A DNA stretch of 34,195 nucleotides from Caulobacteraceae bacterium. Its GTDB lineage: Bacteria; Pseudomonadota; Alphaproteobacteria; Caulobacterales; Caulobacteraceae. Positions 17,039 to 25,598 of the stretch are shown here, in pieces. Location: the NCBI GenBank assembly GCA_019746095.1, contig JAIESL010000093.1:1-34195 (forward strand), read 5' to 3'. Positions within the stretch are counted from its first letter, which is position 1. Every line of letters starts with the position of its first letter. Made by a program: the position numbers and the translations under genes. The notes beneath the pieces are model-generated. The model was not told the origin of the DNA. It worked only from the letters and a program-made list of their open reading frames with translations, and made no database searches.

Positions 17039-17470
17039 CTACCGCGCGTTCGCGCTGCCTGGGGCCGGGACGACCGCTTCCCCGTCTTCCTTGACGAAGC
17101 GGTCCGGTGCCCGGTCCAGCAGGTCGAACACCTTTTCCGACGGGCGGCACAGGGCGGCCCCCTTCGGCGTGCGCACGATCGGACGGTTCACCAGCACCGG
17201 ATGGGCGACCATGGCCGCGAGGATGGCGGCGTCCGGCGTGCCGGGATCCAGCAGGCCGAGTTCGGCCGCCGGAGAGCCCTTCTCGCGCATGGCCTCACGC
17301 GGGGTCAGAGCGGCATCGGCGAAGACGGCCTTCAGCTGATCTGCGGTCCAGCCGGCTTTCAGATATTCGACCACCTCAGGCCGGTAGCCGGCGGACTCTA
17401 CCATGGACACGACATTGCGCGACGTCCCGCAGGCAGGGTTGTGGAAGATGGTGACGGGGAAGTCGGTCAT
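17039..17470 (-). CDS. arsC: Arsenate reductase, glutaredoxin-dependent ArsC family
   Basis: The enzyme reduces arsenate to arsenite in the cytoplasm. The N-terminal VTIFHNPACGTSRNV with catalytic Cys14, the PREAMREKGS stretch and the NRPIVRTPKGAALCRPSEKV motif are diagnostic of the ArsC/Spx thioredoxin-fold family. Length 143 is typical. Its ATG overlaps the stop of the upstream MIP channel gene (ATGA), so it is translated from the arsR-channel-arsC operon. Arsenite produced here would leave through the channel. Alternative Spx-like roles are unlikely because of the ars context. Confidence 0.93.
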   Translation of the reverse strand: MTDFPVTIFHNPACGTSRNVVSMVESAGYRPEVVEYLKAGWTADQLKAVFADAALTPREAMREKGSPAAELGLLDPGTPDAAILAAMVAHPVLVNRPIVRTPKGAALCRPSEKVFDLLDRAPDRFVKEDGEAVVPAPGSANAR

Positions 17471-18165
17471 GGGGCGCTCTCCTCGCGCAGAAGCCAGCTG
17501 AAGACAACCAGGGCCGCGAGCGCTCCGGCGATCTGGGCCGCGATGAAGGCCGGGGCGGACACGGGCGCAATGCCGGCGAAGGTATCGCTCAGACTCCGCG
17601 CCAGAGTCACCGCCGGATTGGCGAAGGAAGTTGAGGCGGTGAACCAGTAGGCGGCGGTGATATAGAGGCCCACCAGCGCGGGCACGGCCTGCGGCCGGAA
17701 CCGGACACCGGCCAGGATCACCCCGACCAGGCCGAAGGTCGCAATGCCCTCGGACAGGGCCAGCGCCGGGCCGTCGCGCAGCCGGGTCGAGACCTGCAGG
17801 ACCGGTTCGGCGAACATGGTGTGGGCCAGCCACACCCCCGCGACGCCGCCCGCGGTCTGGGCCGCCGCATAGGCGGCTGCCGCTCGTGTCGGCAGCTCGC
17901 GCTTCAGTGCGAAAACAAGGGTCACGGCAGGATTGAAATGGGCACCCGAGATCGGCCCGAGGACCGCGATCAGGACCACCAGCCCCGCACCGGTGGCGAC
18001 CGTATTGGCCAGCAGGGCAACCGCCGTGTCCTGGGTCAGGCGCTCGGCCATGATGCCGGAGCCGACCACGATCGCCAGCAGCAGGGCCGTCCCCAGGGCC
18101 TCGGCGACCGTGCGACGGACCGGGCCGAAGACCGGCGTGGCGGGAGAAGAAGCCGGCCCGCTCAC
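17467..18165 (-). CDS. aqpS: MIP-family channel (AqpS-like arsenite channel)
   Basis: A six-helix aquaporin-family pore with both signature loops, HFNPAVT (NPA at 78-80) and FANPAVT (NPA at 183-185). The second motif continues with Val instead of the Arg that narrows water-specific pores, consistent with passage of larger uncharged solutes such as As(OH)3. It lies between arsR and arsC, as described for the aqpS-containing ars operon of Sinorhizobium meliloti. The start is a GTG overlapping the arsR stop (GTGA), and its stop overlaps the arsC start. Length 232. Role in arsenite efflux is inferred from family and context. Confidence 0.9.
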   Translation of the reverse strand: MSGPASSPATPVFGPVRRTVAEALGTALLLAIVVGSGIMAERLTQDTAVALLANTVATGAGLVVLIAVLGPISGAHFNPAVTLVFALKRELPTRAAAAYAAAQTAGGVAGVWLAHTMFAEPVLQVSTRLRDGPALALSEGIATFGLVGVILAGVRFRPQAVPALVGLYITAAYWFTASTSFANPAVTLARSLSDTFAGIAPVSAPAFIAAQIAGALAALVVFSWLLREESAP

Positions 18166-18509
18166 GTCACCGGCCGACAGGCTGCGCGTTGAGCCGCAGC
18201 GGCGACCGGGCCACATACCTCGGGGGCACCGGCGCAGCAGTCCTCGGCCAGAAAGGACAAGAGTTCACCCATGCGACCGAACCGCGCCGAATAGATGATC
18301 GACCGCCCGTCCCGGCGGGACTGAACCAGTCCGGCGTGGACGAGCAGGCTGAGGTTGGCCGAGAGGGTGTTGGGCGGGGTTTCCAGACGACGCGCAATCT
18401 CGCCGGCGGCCACGCCCGAAGGCCCTGCCGACACAAGCAGACGAAAGGCCTTGAGCCGGCCCTCATGGGCGAGGGCGGACAGGCTCTCGATGGCACTTGT
18501 CATTTCCAT
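18162..18509 (-). CDS. arsR: ArsR-family arsenite-responsive repressor
   Basis: A small winged-helix repressor, 115 residues from the ATG at 18509. The recognition helix region is [20 protein letters not shown], followed by the wing [10 protein letters not shown]. Near the C-terminus Cys91, Cys92 and Cys99 form a CC-x6-C cluster resembling the arsenite site of the Acidithiobacillus-type ArsR rather than the ELCVC site of the E. coli type. The gene heads the arsR-channel-arsC operon and is divergent from arsH with only 22 nt between their ATGs. An alternative ATG lies at 18503. The likely operator covers its own start codon. Confidence 0.92.
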   Translation of the reverse strand: MEMTSAIESLSALAHEGRLKAFRLLVSAGPSGVAAGEIARRLETPPNTLSANLSLLVHAGLVQSRRDGRSIIYSARFGRMGELLSFLAEDCCAGAPEVCGPVAAAAQRAACRPVT

Positions 18510-18543
18510 ATTTCCAGAATATCCGAAATATATGACTGATCAA
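18497..18543. promoter_or_regulatory. Face-to-face arsR/arsH promoters with shared ArsR operator
   Basis: A dyad with 7-bp arms, ATATTTC (18508-18514) and GAAATAT (18525-18531), fills the 22-nt gap between the two divergent ATGs. For arsH, TTGTCA (18497-18502), 17 nt, TATCCG (18520-18525) would start transcription at about the A of its ATG. For arsR, TTGATC (complement of 18538-18543), 16 nt, TATTCT (complement of 18516-18521) would do the same at 18509. Both mRNAs may therefore be leaderless. Promoter matches are moderate. Confidence 0.5.
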
Positions 18544-19257
18544 CCCGTCTTCGACGACCGCTTTCTCGACGCCCCCGACACAACCCTGCTGGAACCTGCA
18601 GTCCGGCGGGATCACCCCCCGCGCATCCTCCTGCTCTATGGCTCCTTGCGGGAGCGGTCCTTCAGCCGGTTTGCGACTGAAGAGGCCGCCCGAATCCTGC
18701 AGCATCTCGGCTGCGAGACCCGCATCTTCGACCCCCGCGACCTCCCCCTGCCCGATGCTGTCGCGGACGACCATCCCAAGGTGCGGGAGCTGCGGGAGCT
18801 CTCGAACTGGTCCGAGGGGCAGGTGTGGTGCAGCCCCGAGCGGCACGGAACCTTCACCGGGGTGATGAAGACCCAGATCGACTGGTTGCCCCTGAACAGC
18901 GGCGGTGTCCGGCCGACCCAGGGACGAACCCTGGCGGTGATGCAGGTCTCCGGCGGGTCCCAGTCCTTCAACGCCGTCAACGGCCTGCGCCTGCTTGGCC
19001 GCTGGATGCGGATGATCACCATTCCCAACCAGTCCTCGGTGGCCAAGGCCTGGCAGGAGTTCGACGAAGCGGGACGGATGAAGCCCTCAGACTACCATGA
19101 CCGCATCGTCGACGTGATGGAGGAACTGGTGAAATTCACCCTCCTGACCCGCGACCGGTCGGACTATCTGGTGGATCGCTATAGCGAGCGACGCGCGTCC
19201 GGCCGCACCACCGACAGCCATCGTGTCGCCGCCGCAGCGCTGAAATCGACCGGCTGA
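18532..19257 (+). CDS. arsH: ArsH, NADPH-dependent FMN reductase / organoarsenical oxidase
   Basis: A flavodoxin-like protein that in other bacteria oxidises trivalent organoarsenicals such as methylarsenite. The FMN phosphate loop [13 protein letters not shown] (about 35-45), the [23 protein letters not shown] segment and the [16 protein letters not shown] segment identify ArsH rather than a general NADPH:FMN reductase. Length 241 is usual. No Shine-Dalgarno sequence precedes the ATG, in keeping with a leaderless transcript. It is divergent from arsR and probably under the same operator. Confidence 0.94.
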   Translation: MTDQPVFDDRFLDAPDTTLLEPAVRRDHPPRILLLYGSLRERSFSRFATEEAARILQHLGCETRIFDPRDLPLPDAVADDHPKVRELRELSNWSEGQVWCSPERHGTFTGVMKTQIDWLPLNSGGVRPTQGRTLAVMQVSGGSQSFNAVNGLRLLGRWMRMITIPNQSSVAKAWQEFDEAGRMKPSDYHDRIVDVMEELVKFTLLTRDRSDYLVDRYSERRASGRTTDSHRVAAAALKSTG

Positions 19258-19339
19258 CCACCGCAGCCTGTGGCTTCCCGGTGCCATCCGCCGCCCCACC
19301 CGGTTGCGCCCGGTCGCGATAGACTGCATTTGGCCGTCG

Positions 19340-20599
19340 ATGCGCGCTCCGACCACCGACCCAGCGACGCCCGCCTTCAGGGGGCCGGGCTTTCCCGAGT
19401 TCGTGGCCCTGATCGCCATGATGATGGCGCTGAACGCCCTGGCGATCGACGCCATGCTGCCTGCCCTCCCCGCCATCGGCGAGGCGCTGGGGGTCGTGTC
19501 GGAGAACAGCCGCCAGTGGGTCATCACCGCCTATCTGCTGGGCTTCGGCGTCACCCAGATCATCTACGGTCCCCTGGCGGACCGCTACGGGCGCAAGCCG
19601 GTCCTGATGGTCGGACTGGGCCTCTATGTCGTGTTCAGCGTGCTCGCAGCGTTTTCGACGAGCTTCGAACTGCTGATCGCCGCCCGGGTCGGCACCGGGA
19701 TCGGGGCGGCGGCCCTGCGGGTGCTGGCTGTCTCGATCGTCCGTGACCGCTATTCCGGGCGCGCCATGGCCCGCGTCATGTCGCTGAGCTTTCTGGTCTT
19801 CCTCGGGGTGCCGATCCTCGCCCCGGCCCTTGGACAGCTGGTTCTGACGATCGCCCCCTGGCCCTGGGTGTTCGGTGTGCTCGCCGTCGGCGGGGCTGCC
19901 TTTGCGCTCTGGGCGGCCATCCGCCTGCCCGAGACCCTGCATCCAGAGGACCGGATGCCCATCGAGGTCGACCGCATCGTTGCGGCCTTTCGCGAGGCCC
20001 TGACCAGTCGGCGGTCGATGGGCTACACCCTGGCCATGACCTCTGTGTCGGGGGCCCTGTTCGGCTTCATCAACTCCAGCCAGCAGATCTTCTTCGACGT
20101 CTTCCATGAGCCGGGATTGTTCACCCTGGTGTTCGGCGCGGTGGCCGGCGGGATCGCGGTGGCGTCGCTGCTCAACGCGCGGCTGGTCGAGCGGCTGGGG
20201 TCACGGCTGATTTCGCACTCCGCCCTGCTGGGCTTCATCGTCATGTCGACGATCCATGCGGCGGTAGCATTCAGTGGCCATGAGACGATCTGGACCTTCG
20301 CCGTGCTGCAGGCCCTGACGATGTTCTGCTTCGGTCTGATTGCCGGCAATTTCGGAGCCATGGCGATGGAGCCGATGGGCCATATCGCGGGCACCGCCTC
20401 CTCGGCCCAGGGCTTCATCTCGACCACGGGCGGTGCCGCCCTGGGCTTTCTGATCGGGCAGCAGTTCAACGGCTCAGCGGTGCCGATGACGACCGGCTTC
20501 GTCCTGCTGGGTCTGACGGCCCTGGCCTGTGTCCTGTTCGCCGAGCGCGGACGGCTGTTCAGGGCGCGGAACCTGCCGCCGGTTCCGGCCGCCTCTTGA
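19340..20599 (+). CDS. MFS multidrug efflux transporter, Bcr/CflA family
   Basis: An inner-membrane proton-coupled exporter with twelve predicted hydrophobic segments. Motif A, GPLADRYGRKPVL, and the N-terminal ALNALAIDAMLPALPAIGEALG with conserved Asp in helix 1 are typical of Bcr/CflA drug:H+ antiporters. Length 419. ATG at 19340 is used; a TTG 36 nt upstream is possible but unneeded. It follows arsH by 82 nt on the same strand and could share its transcript, which raises a role in exporting an arsenic compound, but the sequence itself indicates only a general drug exporter. Confidence 0.85.
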   Translation: MRAPTTDPATPAFRGPGFPEFVALIAMMMALNALAIDAMLPALPAIGEALGVVSENSRQWVITAYLLGFGVTQIIYGPLADRYGRKPVLMVGLGLYVVFSVLAAFSTSFELLIAARVGTGIGAAALRVLAVSIVRDRYSGRAMARVMSLSFLVFLGVPILAPALGQLVLTIAPWPWVFGVLAVGGAAFALWAAIRLPETLHPEDRMPIEVDRIVAAFREALTSRRSMGYTLAMTSVSGALFGFINSSQQIFFDVFHEPGLFTLVFGAVAGGIAVASLLNARLVERLGSRLISHSALLGFIVMSTIHAAVAFSGHETIWTFAVLQALTMFCFGLIAGNFGAMAMEPMGHIAGTASSAQGFISTTGGAALGFLIGQQFNGSAVPMTTGFVLLGLTALACVLFAERGRLFRARNLPPVPAAS

Positions 20600-20608
20600 T
20601 CTTTTCGG

Positions 20609-20633
20609 CCTGCCGGGGCGTTGTCCCGGCAGG
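20609..20633 (+). terminator. Strong hairpin after the MFS exporter
   Basis: CCTGCCGGG (20609-20617) and CCCGGCAGG (20625-20633) form a perfect 9-bp stem with a 7-nt loop, 10 nt after the exporter stop codon. No T-tract follows, so it may be a Rho-assisted terminator or an mRNA 3'-end stabiliser rather than a classical intrinsic terminator. Confidence 0.45.
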
Positions 20634-20692
20634 AAACACACCCGCCGCGCCGACCGAACCGGGTCGGCAGGATTTTTGGTCAGGGACATTCA

Positions 20693-22642
20693 ATGATCCG
20701 CACGCTTGGACTGGTCTCCGCAGTCGCGCTCGCCACCGCCGTGGGCGGGTGCGCCATGATTCCCGGCTTCGGTCCGGGGACCGAAGGCGTGGCCGCCCTG
20801 GCCGCCGCGCCCGCGCCGGTCGAATATGTGCGTGACGTCCACTCCCATGCCCGGCCGGAGATTGCCCGGGTCAAACACGTCTCCCTCGACCTGACCACCG
20901 ACTTCGCGACCGGGACACTCTCGGGCACGGCCGCGCTGGACATCACCGCAGAGCCCGGAGCGGAGGAGATCATTCTCGATGTCCGCAATCTGGACATCCA
21001 GTCGGTCCGGGACGCGTCGGGTGCCGCCCTGACTTTCCGGACCGGAGACAATGATCCGATCATGGGTCAATCCCTGACCATCCGATTCCCGGCCTTCGCC
21101 ACCGGCGAGCAGCGTCGCATCGTCATCCGCTATGCCACCCGACCCGACGCTGCGGCCCTGCAGTGGCTGACCCCGGCCCAGACCGCGGGCGGCCGACAGC
21201 CCTATATGTTCAGCCAGGGCCAGGCGATCCTGACCCGGACCTGGATCCCGACCCAGGACAGCCCCGGCATCCGCCAGACCTGGGACGCCCGCGTCACCGC
21301 CCCGTCCGGGCTCAAGGTGGTGATGAGCGCCGAGGGCCTGACCGCGAGCGGTGAGCCCGCCGGCGAAAGCCAGACGGCCTGGCGCTTCCGCATGACCAAT
21401 CCGGTGCCGCCGTATCTGATTGCGGTCGCCGTCGGCGATGTCGCCTTCGAGGCCATAGACGAACGGACGGGCGTCTGGACGGAACCCTCGCGACTGGATG
21501 CGGCCCATGCCGAACTGATGCCGACGGCCGGGATGGTCGATGCGGCCGAGGCCCTCTACGGCCCCTATCGCTGGGGCCGCTATGACCTGCTGGTCCTGCC
21601 GCCCAGCTTCCCCTTCGGCGGGATGGAAAATCCGCGCCTGACCTTTGCCACCCCGACCATCATCGCCGGTGACCAGTCGCTGGTCAGCCTGGTGGCGCAC
21701 GAGCTGGCGCACAGCTGGTCGGGCAATCTGGTCACCAATGCCACCTGGGACGACTTCTGGCTGAATGAGGGGTTCACCGTCTATTTCGAGAACCGGATCA
21801 TGGAGGCGGTCTATGGCCGCGACCGGGCCCTGATGCTGCAGTCACTGGGCTGGGGCGATCTGCAGTCGGCCCTCGCCAGCCTGCCCCCCGAAGACACCCG
21901 GCTCAAGCTCCACCTGGTCGGACGCGACCCCGACGACGGCATGACCGACGTCGCCTATGAGAAGGGCGCGGCCCTGCTCTTCACCATCGAGCGGATTGTC
22001 GGACGCGACCGGTTCGACACCTGGCTGAAGGGCTATTTCGAACGCAACGCCTTCCGACCCATGACCACGGAGATGTTCCTCACCGACATCCGCACCCATC
22101 TGGTCACGACCCGGGCCCTGGAAGACCAGCTGATGATGGAAGCCTGGATCTATCAGCCGGGCATGCCGTCGAACTGGGTTGCGCCGGTGTCGGGAGCCTT
22201 TGCGCCGGTGGATGCGGCGGCCCGCTCCTTCCATGCCGGTGGGCCGGCCGCTGCGGTGCCCTGGACCGGCTGGTCGACGCAGGAGCGCCAGCGTTTTCTC
22301 GCCTGGCGTCCCGAGGGCCGCGTCGCGGGAACCGACTGGCTGACCCCGGCCCAGCTGTCCGATCTGGAGTCGACGCTGAAGCTGCGCGAGGAAGGCAATG
22401 CCGAACTGGTCTTCGCCTGGCTGCAGATCGCGGTCCAGCATCGCTACCAGCCCGCCGTGCCGACGCTGGAGCGGTTCCTGACCACCATGGGCCGGCGCAA
22501 ATTCGTCCTGCCGCTGTTCAACAGCCTGTGGGCCGAGGGCGATTGGGGCCGGGGCATCGCCACACCCCTCTATGCCCGGGCCCGTCCCGGCTATCATCCG
22601 GTCACGGCCGGCTCGGTGGATGCGGTGGTGGGCCGTCCCTGA
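20693..22642 (+). CDS. M1-family zinc metallopeptidase, probable lipoprotein
   Basis: An aminopeptidase resembling the leukotriene A4 hydrolase/aminopeptidase B branch. The exopeptidase motif GGMEN (Glu312) and the zinc site HELAH at 336-340 with Glu359 eighteen residues later in WLNEGFT are intact. A C-terminal helical domain as in LTA4 hydrolase-like enzymes follows. The N-terminal signal ends at Cys20 (AVGGC), a slightly unusual lipobox, so periplasmic lipoprotein location is likely. Start ATG 20693 has AGGGA 7 nt upstream; length 649. The serine hydrolase gene begins 3 nt after its stop, so the two are co-transcribed. Confidence 0.93.
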   Translation: MIRTLGLVSAVALATAVGGCAMIPGFGPGTEGVAALAAAPAPVEYVRDVHSHARPEIARVKHVSLDLTTDFATGTLSGTAALDITAEPGAEEIILDVRNLDIQSVRDASGAALTFRTGDNDPIMGQSLTIRFPAFATGEQRRIVIRYATRPDAAALQWLTPAQTAGGRQPYMFSQGQAILTRTWIPTQDSPGIRQTWDARVTAPSGLKVVMSAEGLTASGEPAGESQTAWRFRMTNPVPPYLIAVAVGDVAFEAIDERTGVWTEPSRLDAAHAELMPTAGMVDAAEALYGPYRWGRYDLLVLPPSFPFGGMENPRLTFATPTIIAGDQSLVSLVAHELAHSWSGNLVTNATWDDFWLNEGFTVYFENRIMEAVYGRDRALMLQSLGWGDLQSALASLPPEDTRLKLHLVGRDPDDGMTDVAYEKGAALLFTIERIVGRDRFDTWLKGYFERNAFRPMTTEMFLTDIRTHLVTTRALEDQLMMEAWIYQPGMPSNWVAPVSGAFAPVDAAARSFHAGGPAAAVPWTGWSTQERQRFLAWRPEGRVAGTDWLTPAQLSDLESTLKLREEGNAELVFAWLQIAVQHRYQPAVPTLERFLTTMGRRKFVLPLFNSLWAEGDWGRGIATPLYARARPGYHPVTAGSVDAVVGRP

Positions 22643-22645
22643 GCC

Positions 22646-23959
22646 ATGCGCCCGGATCGTCGCAGCCTGATCGCCGCGGCTGCGGTCCTGCCCTGGATCG
22701 GCGGCGTCGCGCGCGCGGGTACGGATGGCGGAGCGCTCGCCGCCCTGGCCGATCCGGCCCGGCCGGACACGGTCATGGGCGTCGGCGTGGTCGCCCGCGA
22801 CGGTGCCGGGCGGGTGGTGCTGGAAGAGGCGCATGGATCGGGGCGGCTGACGGTCGGCGGCAGCCTGCGGACCCGCCCCTTCACCCTCGACACACCGATG
22901 CGGATCGCCTCGATCACCAAACTGGTGGCGATGACCGCGCTGATGACCCTGGTCGAGGCGGGCCGGTTGTCGCTCGACGACGACGCCGGTGATCTGGCGG
23001 GGTTTCGCCTGCGCCACCCGGACCATCCGGACATCCGCATCACGCCCGCCATGCTGGCCAGCCACACCTCGGGCCTGCGCAACGGCCCCAGCTATCCGGT
23101 CCCGCTCGGGCATCATCTGGCCGAGGCATTCACGGCCGGGGGGCGGCATTTTGACGACGGCGGCTGGTTCGCCCCGGCCTCCGAGCCGCCGGGCTTCTTC
23201 GCCTATGCCGACGTCAATTTCGCCGTCCTCGCCCAGATCGCCGAACGGGTGTCCGGTGAGCGGTTCGACCGTTTCCTGAAGCGGACGACGCTGGACCCGC
23301 TCGGGCTGGACAGCGGGCTGAACTGGAGCGGCGTCCCCGACGGCGTCCGTGCCCGCGCCTCCGCCGCCTGCCGGCCGGTCGACGGGGTCTGGGAGCCGCA
23401 GGTCGATGGCGAGGTCGCCCCTGCCCCGGCCATCCGCGTCACCACCCCGGCCGAGGCACCGGGTCTGACGGCGGATGACTATGTTCCCGGCGAGAACGGC
23501 TTTGTCTTCTCGCCACAGGGCGGGCTGCGCGCCTCGGTCCGCGACCTCGACCGGCTGGCCCGGTCTTATGCCGGTCATGACGGCGTGCCGGGGATGGTCG
23601 CGCGCGAGACTGTCGAACGCATGGAGGTGCCGCTCTGGACCTGGGATCCCGCAGCCCCGAACGGCGATCCGGACCGGGGCCTGCTCCAGAGCTATGGCCT
23701 GTCGGTGCACCGCCTGACCGGTCGGGAGGGCGACGCCTTCCTGGGGCCGGACTCCCGGGACTGGTGCGGCCATTTCGGCATCGCCTATGGCCTGCAGTCC
23801 GGCCTGTTCTGGAACCGGCGGGACGGCCGCACCCTGACCTATATGATCTCCGGCACGCCCCGGGACGGCGAGGGCCTGTCGGGCGCGCGCTCGGCCGCCG
23901 CCCCGTGGGAAGAGGTCGTTTTCGACGCCGCCCTGGCCGCCTTTGCGGGGCGCGGGTGA
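22646..23959 (+). CDS. Exported serine hydrolase, class C beta-lactamase-like fold
   Basis: A penicillin-recognising-type serine hydrolase that could act on beta-lactams, D-amino peptides or esters. The nucleophile motif is SITK (Ser89, Lys92). The second motif is YAD (187-189) instead of the usual Y-x-N, and a GHFG stretch replaces the KTG motif as in many esterase-like members. The N-terminus has DRRSLIAAAAVLPWIGG, a Tat-like leader ending ARA. Length 437. It follows the M1 peptidase by 3 nt, suggesting joint periplasmic peptide processing. True beta-lactamase activity is unlikely to be its main role; substrate unknown. Confidence 0.85.
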   Translation: MRPDRRSLIAAAAVLPWIGGVARAGTDGGALAALADPARPDTVMGVGVVARDGAGRVVLEEAHGSGRLTVGGSLRTRPFTLDTPMRIASITKLVAMTALMTLVEAGRLSLDDDAGDLAGFRLRHPDHPDIRITPAMLASHTSGLRNGPSYPVPLGHHLAEAFTAGGRHFDDGGWFAPASEPPGFFAYADVNFAVLAQIAERVSGERFDRFLKRTTLDPLGLDSGLNWSGVPDGVRARASAACRPVDGVWEPQVDGEVAPAPAIRVTTPAEAPGLTADDYVPGENGFVFSPQGGLRASVRDLDRLARSYAGHDGVPGMVARETVERMEVPLWTWDPAAPNGDPDRGLLQSYGLSVHRLTGREGDAFLGPDSRDWCGHFGIAYGLQSGLFWNRRDGRTLTYMISGTPRDGEGLSGARSAAAPWEEVVFDAALAAFAGRG

Positions 23960-24067
23960 CACGCCCGGTCCTGTGACCACGCCCCACCTTCCCTTTGAGC
24001 CCTGCCGCCTCTAGTTTCCGCCCGACAAACGGCGGCCAACGCCGACATGCGCTTTCAGGAGCCCCCC

Positions 24068-25171
24068 ATGCACGACGCCCCCCAAACCGACGCGGCCGCC
24101 CGCCTCGACATGGAAAATCCGCTCGGCGTCGACGGTTTCGAATTCGTCGAATTCACCGGCCCCGATCCGGCGGCCATGGTGGCGCGACTGGAGCTGATGG
24201 GCTTCACCGCCACCCATGTGAACCCGGCCAATGATGTGGTGCGCCTGAAGCAGGGCGACATCACCATGCTGGTCCACCGCACGCCCGGGGGGCAGGCCGC
24301 CGCGTTCGCCGGCGAGCACGGCCCCTCGGCCAATGGCATGGCCTTCCGCGTTCATGATGCCAAGGCGGCCTTCGAGGGCGCGGTGACGCGCGGAGCCAAA
24401 CCGGCCGAAGGCCACGAGGGCGGGGCCCTGGCCGGCGGCTATCCCTATGTGCTGCAGGGCATCGGCGGGTCGCTGCTCTACATCATCGACGCCTATGGCG
24501 AGGCCGGCTCCCTCTATGACGGCTGGGACGAGATCGAGGGCTGGGAGGAGGCCGAGCGCAAGAACAACGTCGGCCTGTTCAGCCTCGACCACCTGACCCA
24601 CAACGTCCGGCGCGGCCAGATGCGCACCTGGTCCGGCTTCTACGGCGACGTCTTCGCCTTCGAGGAGCAGAAATATTTCAACATCAAGGGCAAGGCGACC
24701 GGCCTGCTGTCCCAGGCGATGATCGCCCCCGACCGCGCCATCCGCATCCCCCTGAACGAGAGCCAGGACGAGAACAGCCAGATCGAGGAATTCCTGCGCC
24801 GCTACAACGGCGAGGGCATCCAGCACATCGCCCTGGCCACGGACAACATCTTCGAGACGGTGGAAGAGCTGAAGCGTCGTGGCATCCCCTTCCAGGATAC
24901 GATCGAGACCTATTTCGACCTGATCGACAAACGCCTGCCCAACCACGGCGAGGACGTGGCCCGGATGCGGCTGAACCGCATCCTGATCGACGGTTCGGAC
25001 GAGGACGGCCTGCTGCTGCAGATCTTCACCCAGGACACCTTCGGTCCGATCTTCTTCGAGATCATCCAGCGCAAGGGCAACCAGGCGTTCGGCGAGGGCA
25101 ATTTCCAGGCCCTGTTCGACTCCATCGAGCTGGACCAGATCCGGCGCGGCGTCATCAAGGTGGATGCGTAA
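24068..25171 (+). CDS. hppD: 4-hydroxyphenylpyruvate dioxygenase
   Basis: A cytoplasmic non-heme iron enzyme that converts 4-hydroxyphenylpyruvate to homogentisate in tyrosine breakdown. The two-domain vicinal-oxygen-chelate fold is evident; iron ligands are His175 (SLDHLTHNV), His253 (IQHIALAT) and Glu331 (FFEIIQRKG). QDTFGPIFFEIIQRKGNQAFGEGNF near the C-terminus is the family signature. Length 367 is normal. ATG 24068 has AGGAG 6 nt upstream. No homogentisate dioxygenase or fumarylacetoacetase gene is nearby in the window. Confidence 0.96.
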   Translation: MHDAPQTDAAARLDMENPLGVDGFEFVEFTGPDPAAMVARLELMGFTATHVNPANDVVRLKQGDITMLVHRTPGGQAAAFAGEHGPSANGMAFRVHDAKAAFEGAVTRGAKPAEGHEGGALAGGYPYVLQGIGGSLLYIIDAYGEAGSLYDGWDEIEGWEEAERKNNVGLFSLDHLTHNVRRGQMRTWSGFYGDVFAFEEQKYFNIKGKATGLLSQAMIAPDRAIRIPLNESQDENSQIEEFLRRYNGEGIQHIALATDNIFETVEELKRRGIPFQDTIETYFDLIDKRLPNHGEDVARMRLNRILIDGSDEDGLLLQIFTQDTFGPIFFEIIQRKGNQAFGEGNFQALFDSIELDQIRRGVIKVDA

Positions 25172-25349
25172 GCCGCCTTACTGGCTGCCCTGGCTCGGCC
25201 CGCTGCTCGCGGCCGGGGTCGGGGCCGCGGTCGGCGAATTCGGCCTCGGCGGCGGCTTCTGGACGGTGCTGGTCGCGGCGCTGGTGGGTGGGTTCGCGCC
25301 GATCGTGGGCTACCGCGTGTGGAAGTGGCGGTTTCAGCGGCGGGGGTAG
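25164..25349 (+). CDS. Small membrane protein, unknown function
   Basis: A 61-residue frame that starts within the last codons of the dioxygenase gene (overlap 8 nt). It has two hydrophobic stretches, roughly WLPWLGPLLAAGVGAAVGEF and FWTVLVAALVGGFAPIVGY, and ends in a basic tail (RVWKWRFQRRG), as expected for a two-helix inner-membrane protein with its C-terminus inside. There is no separate ribosome binding site, so it would depend on translational coupling. I do not recognise a family. Confidence 0.5.
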   Translation: MRKPPYWLPWLGPLLAAGVGAAVGEFGLGGGFWTVLVAALVGGFAPIVGYRVWKWRFQRRG

Positions 25350-25392
25350 GGAGCCGGTAGAGACCGGCCGTTCGATCTGCCAGACTGCGCTC

Positions 25393-25584
25393 ATGTCGAC
25401 ATTTCAACGAGCCGTTTCGAACAGGCCGCCTGAAGGCTGGTCGTTCACCATCACGGAAGTTACTGCCGGCATGTACCGGGTCAGGGGCGTCGGACCCGAT
25501 GGGCTCACAATCGAGCGACACGGAACCGACGACAGCAGCCTTCTTGATCAGTTGATCGAAGACGCCTCAAAACTGGCCCTGTGA
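25393..25584 (+). CDS. Short hypothetical protein (63 residues)
   Basis: The frame reads as a compact soluble domain: WSFTITEVTAGMYRVRGVGP and a C-terminal acidic helix SLLDQLIEDASKLAL. The pattern of alternating strand residues followed by one helix suggests a small alpha/beta protein. ATG 25393 is the natural start. No clear Shine-Dalgarno sequence precedes it. It lies between the dioxygenase and dnaE2, convergent with dnaE2 and ending 14 nt from that gene's stop. Function unknown. Confidence 0.6.
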   Translation: MSTFQRAVSNRPPEGWSFTITEVTAGMYRVRGVGPDGLTIERHGTDDSSLLDQLIEDASKLAL

Positions 25585-25598
25585 CGCACCGGGCGGCG

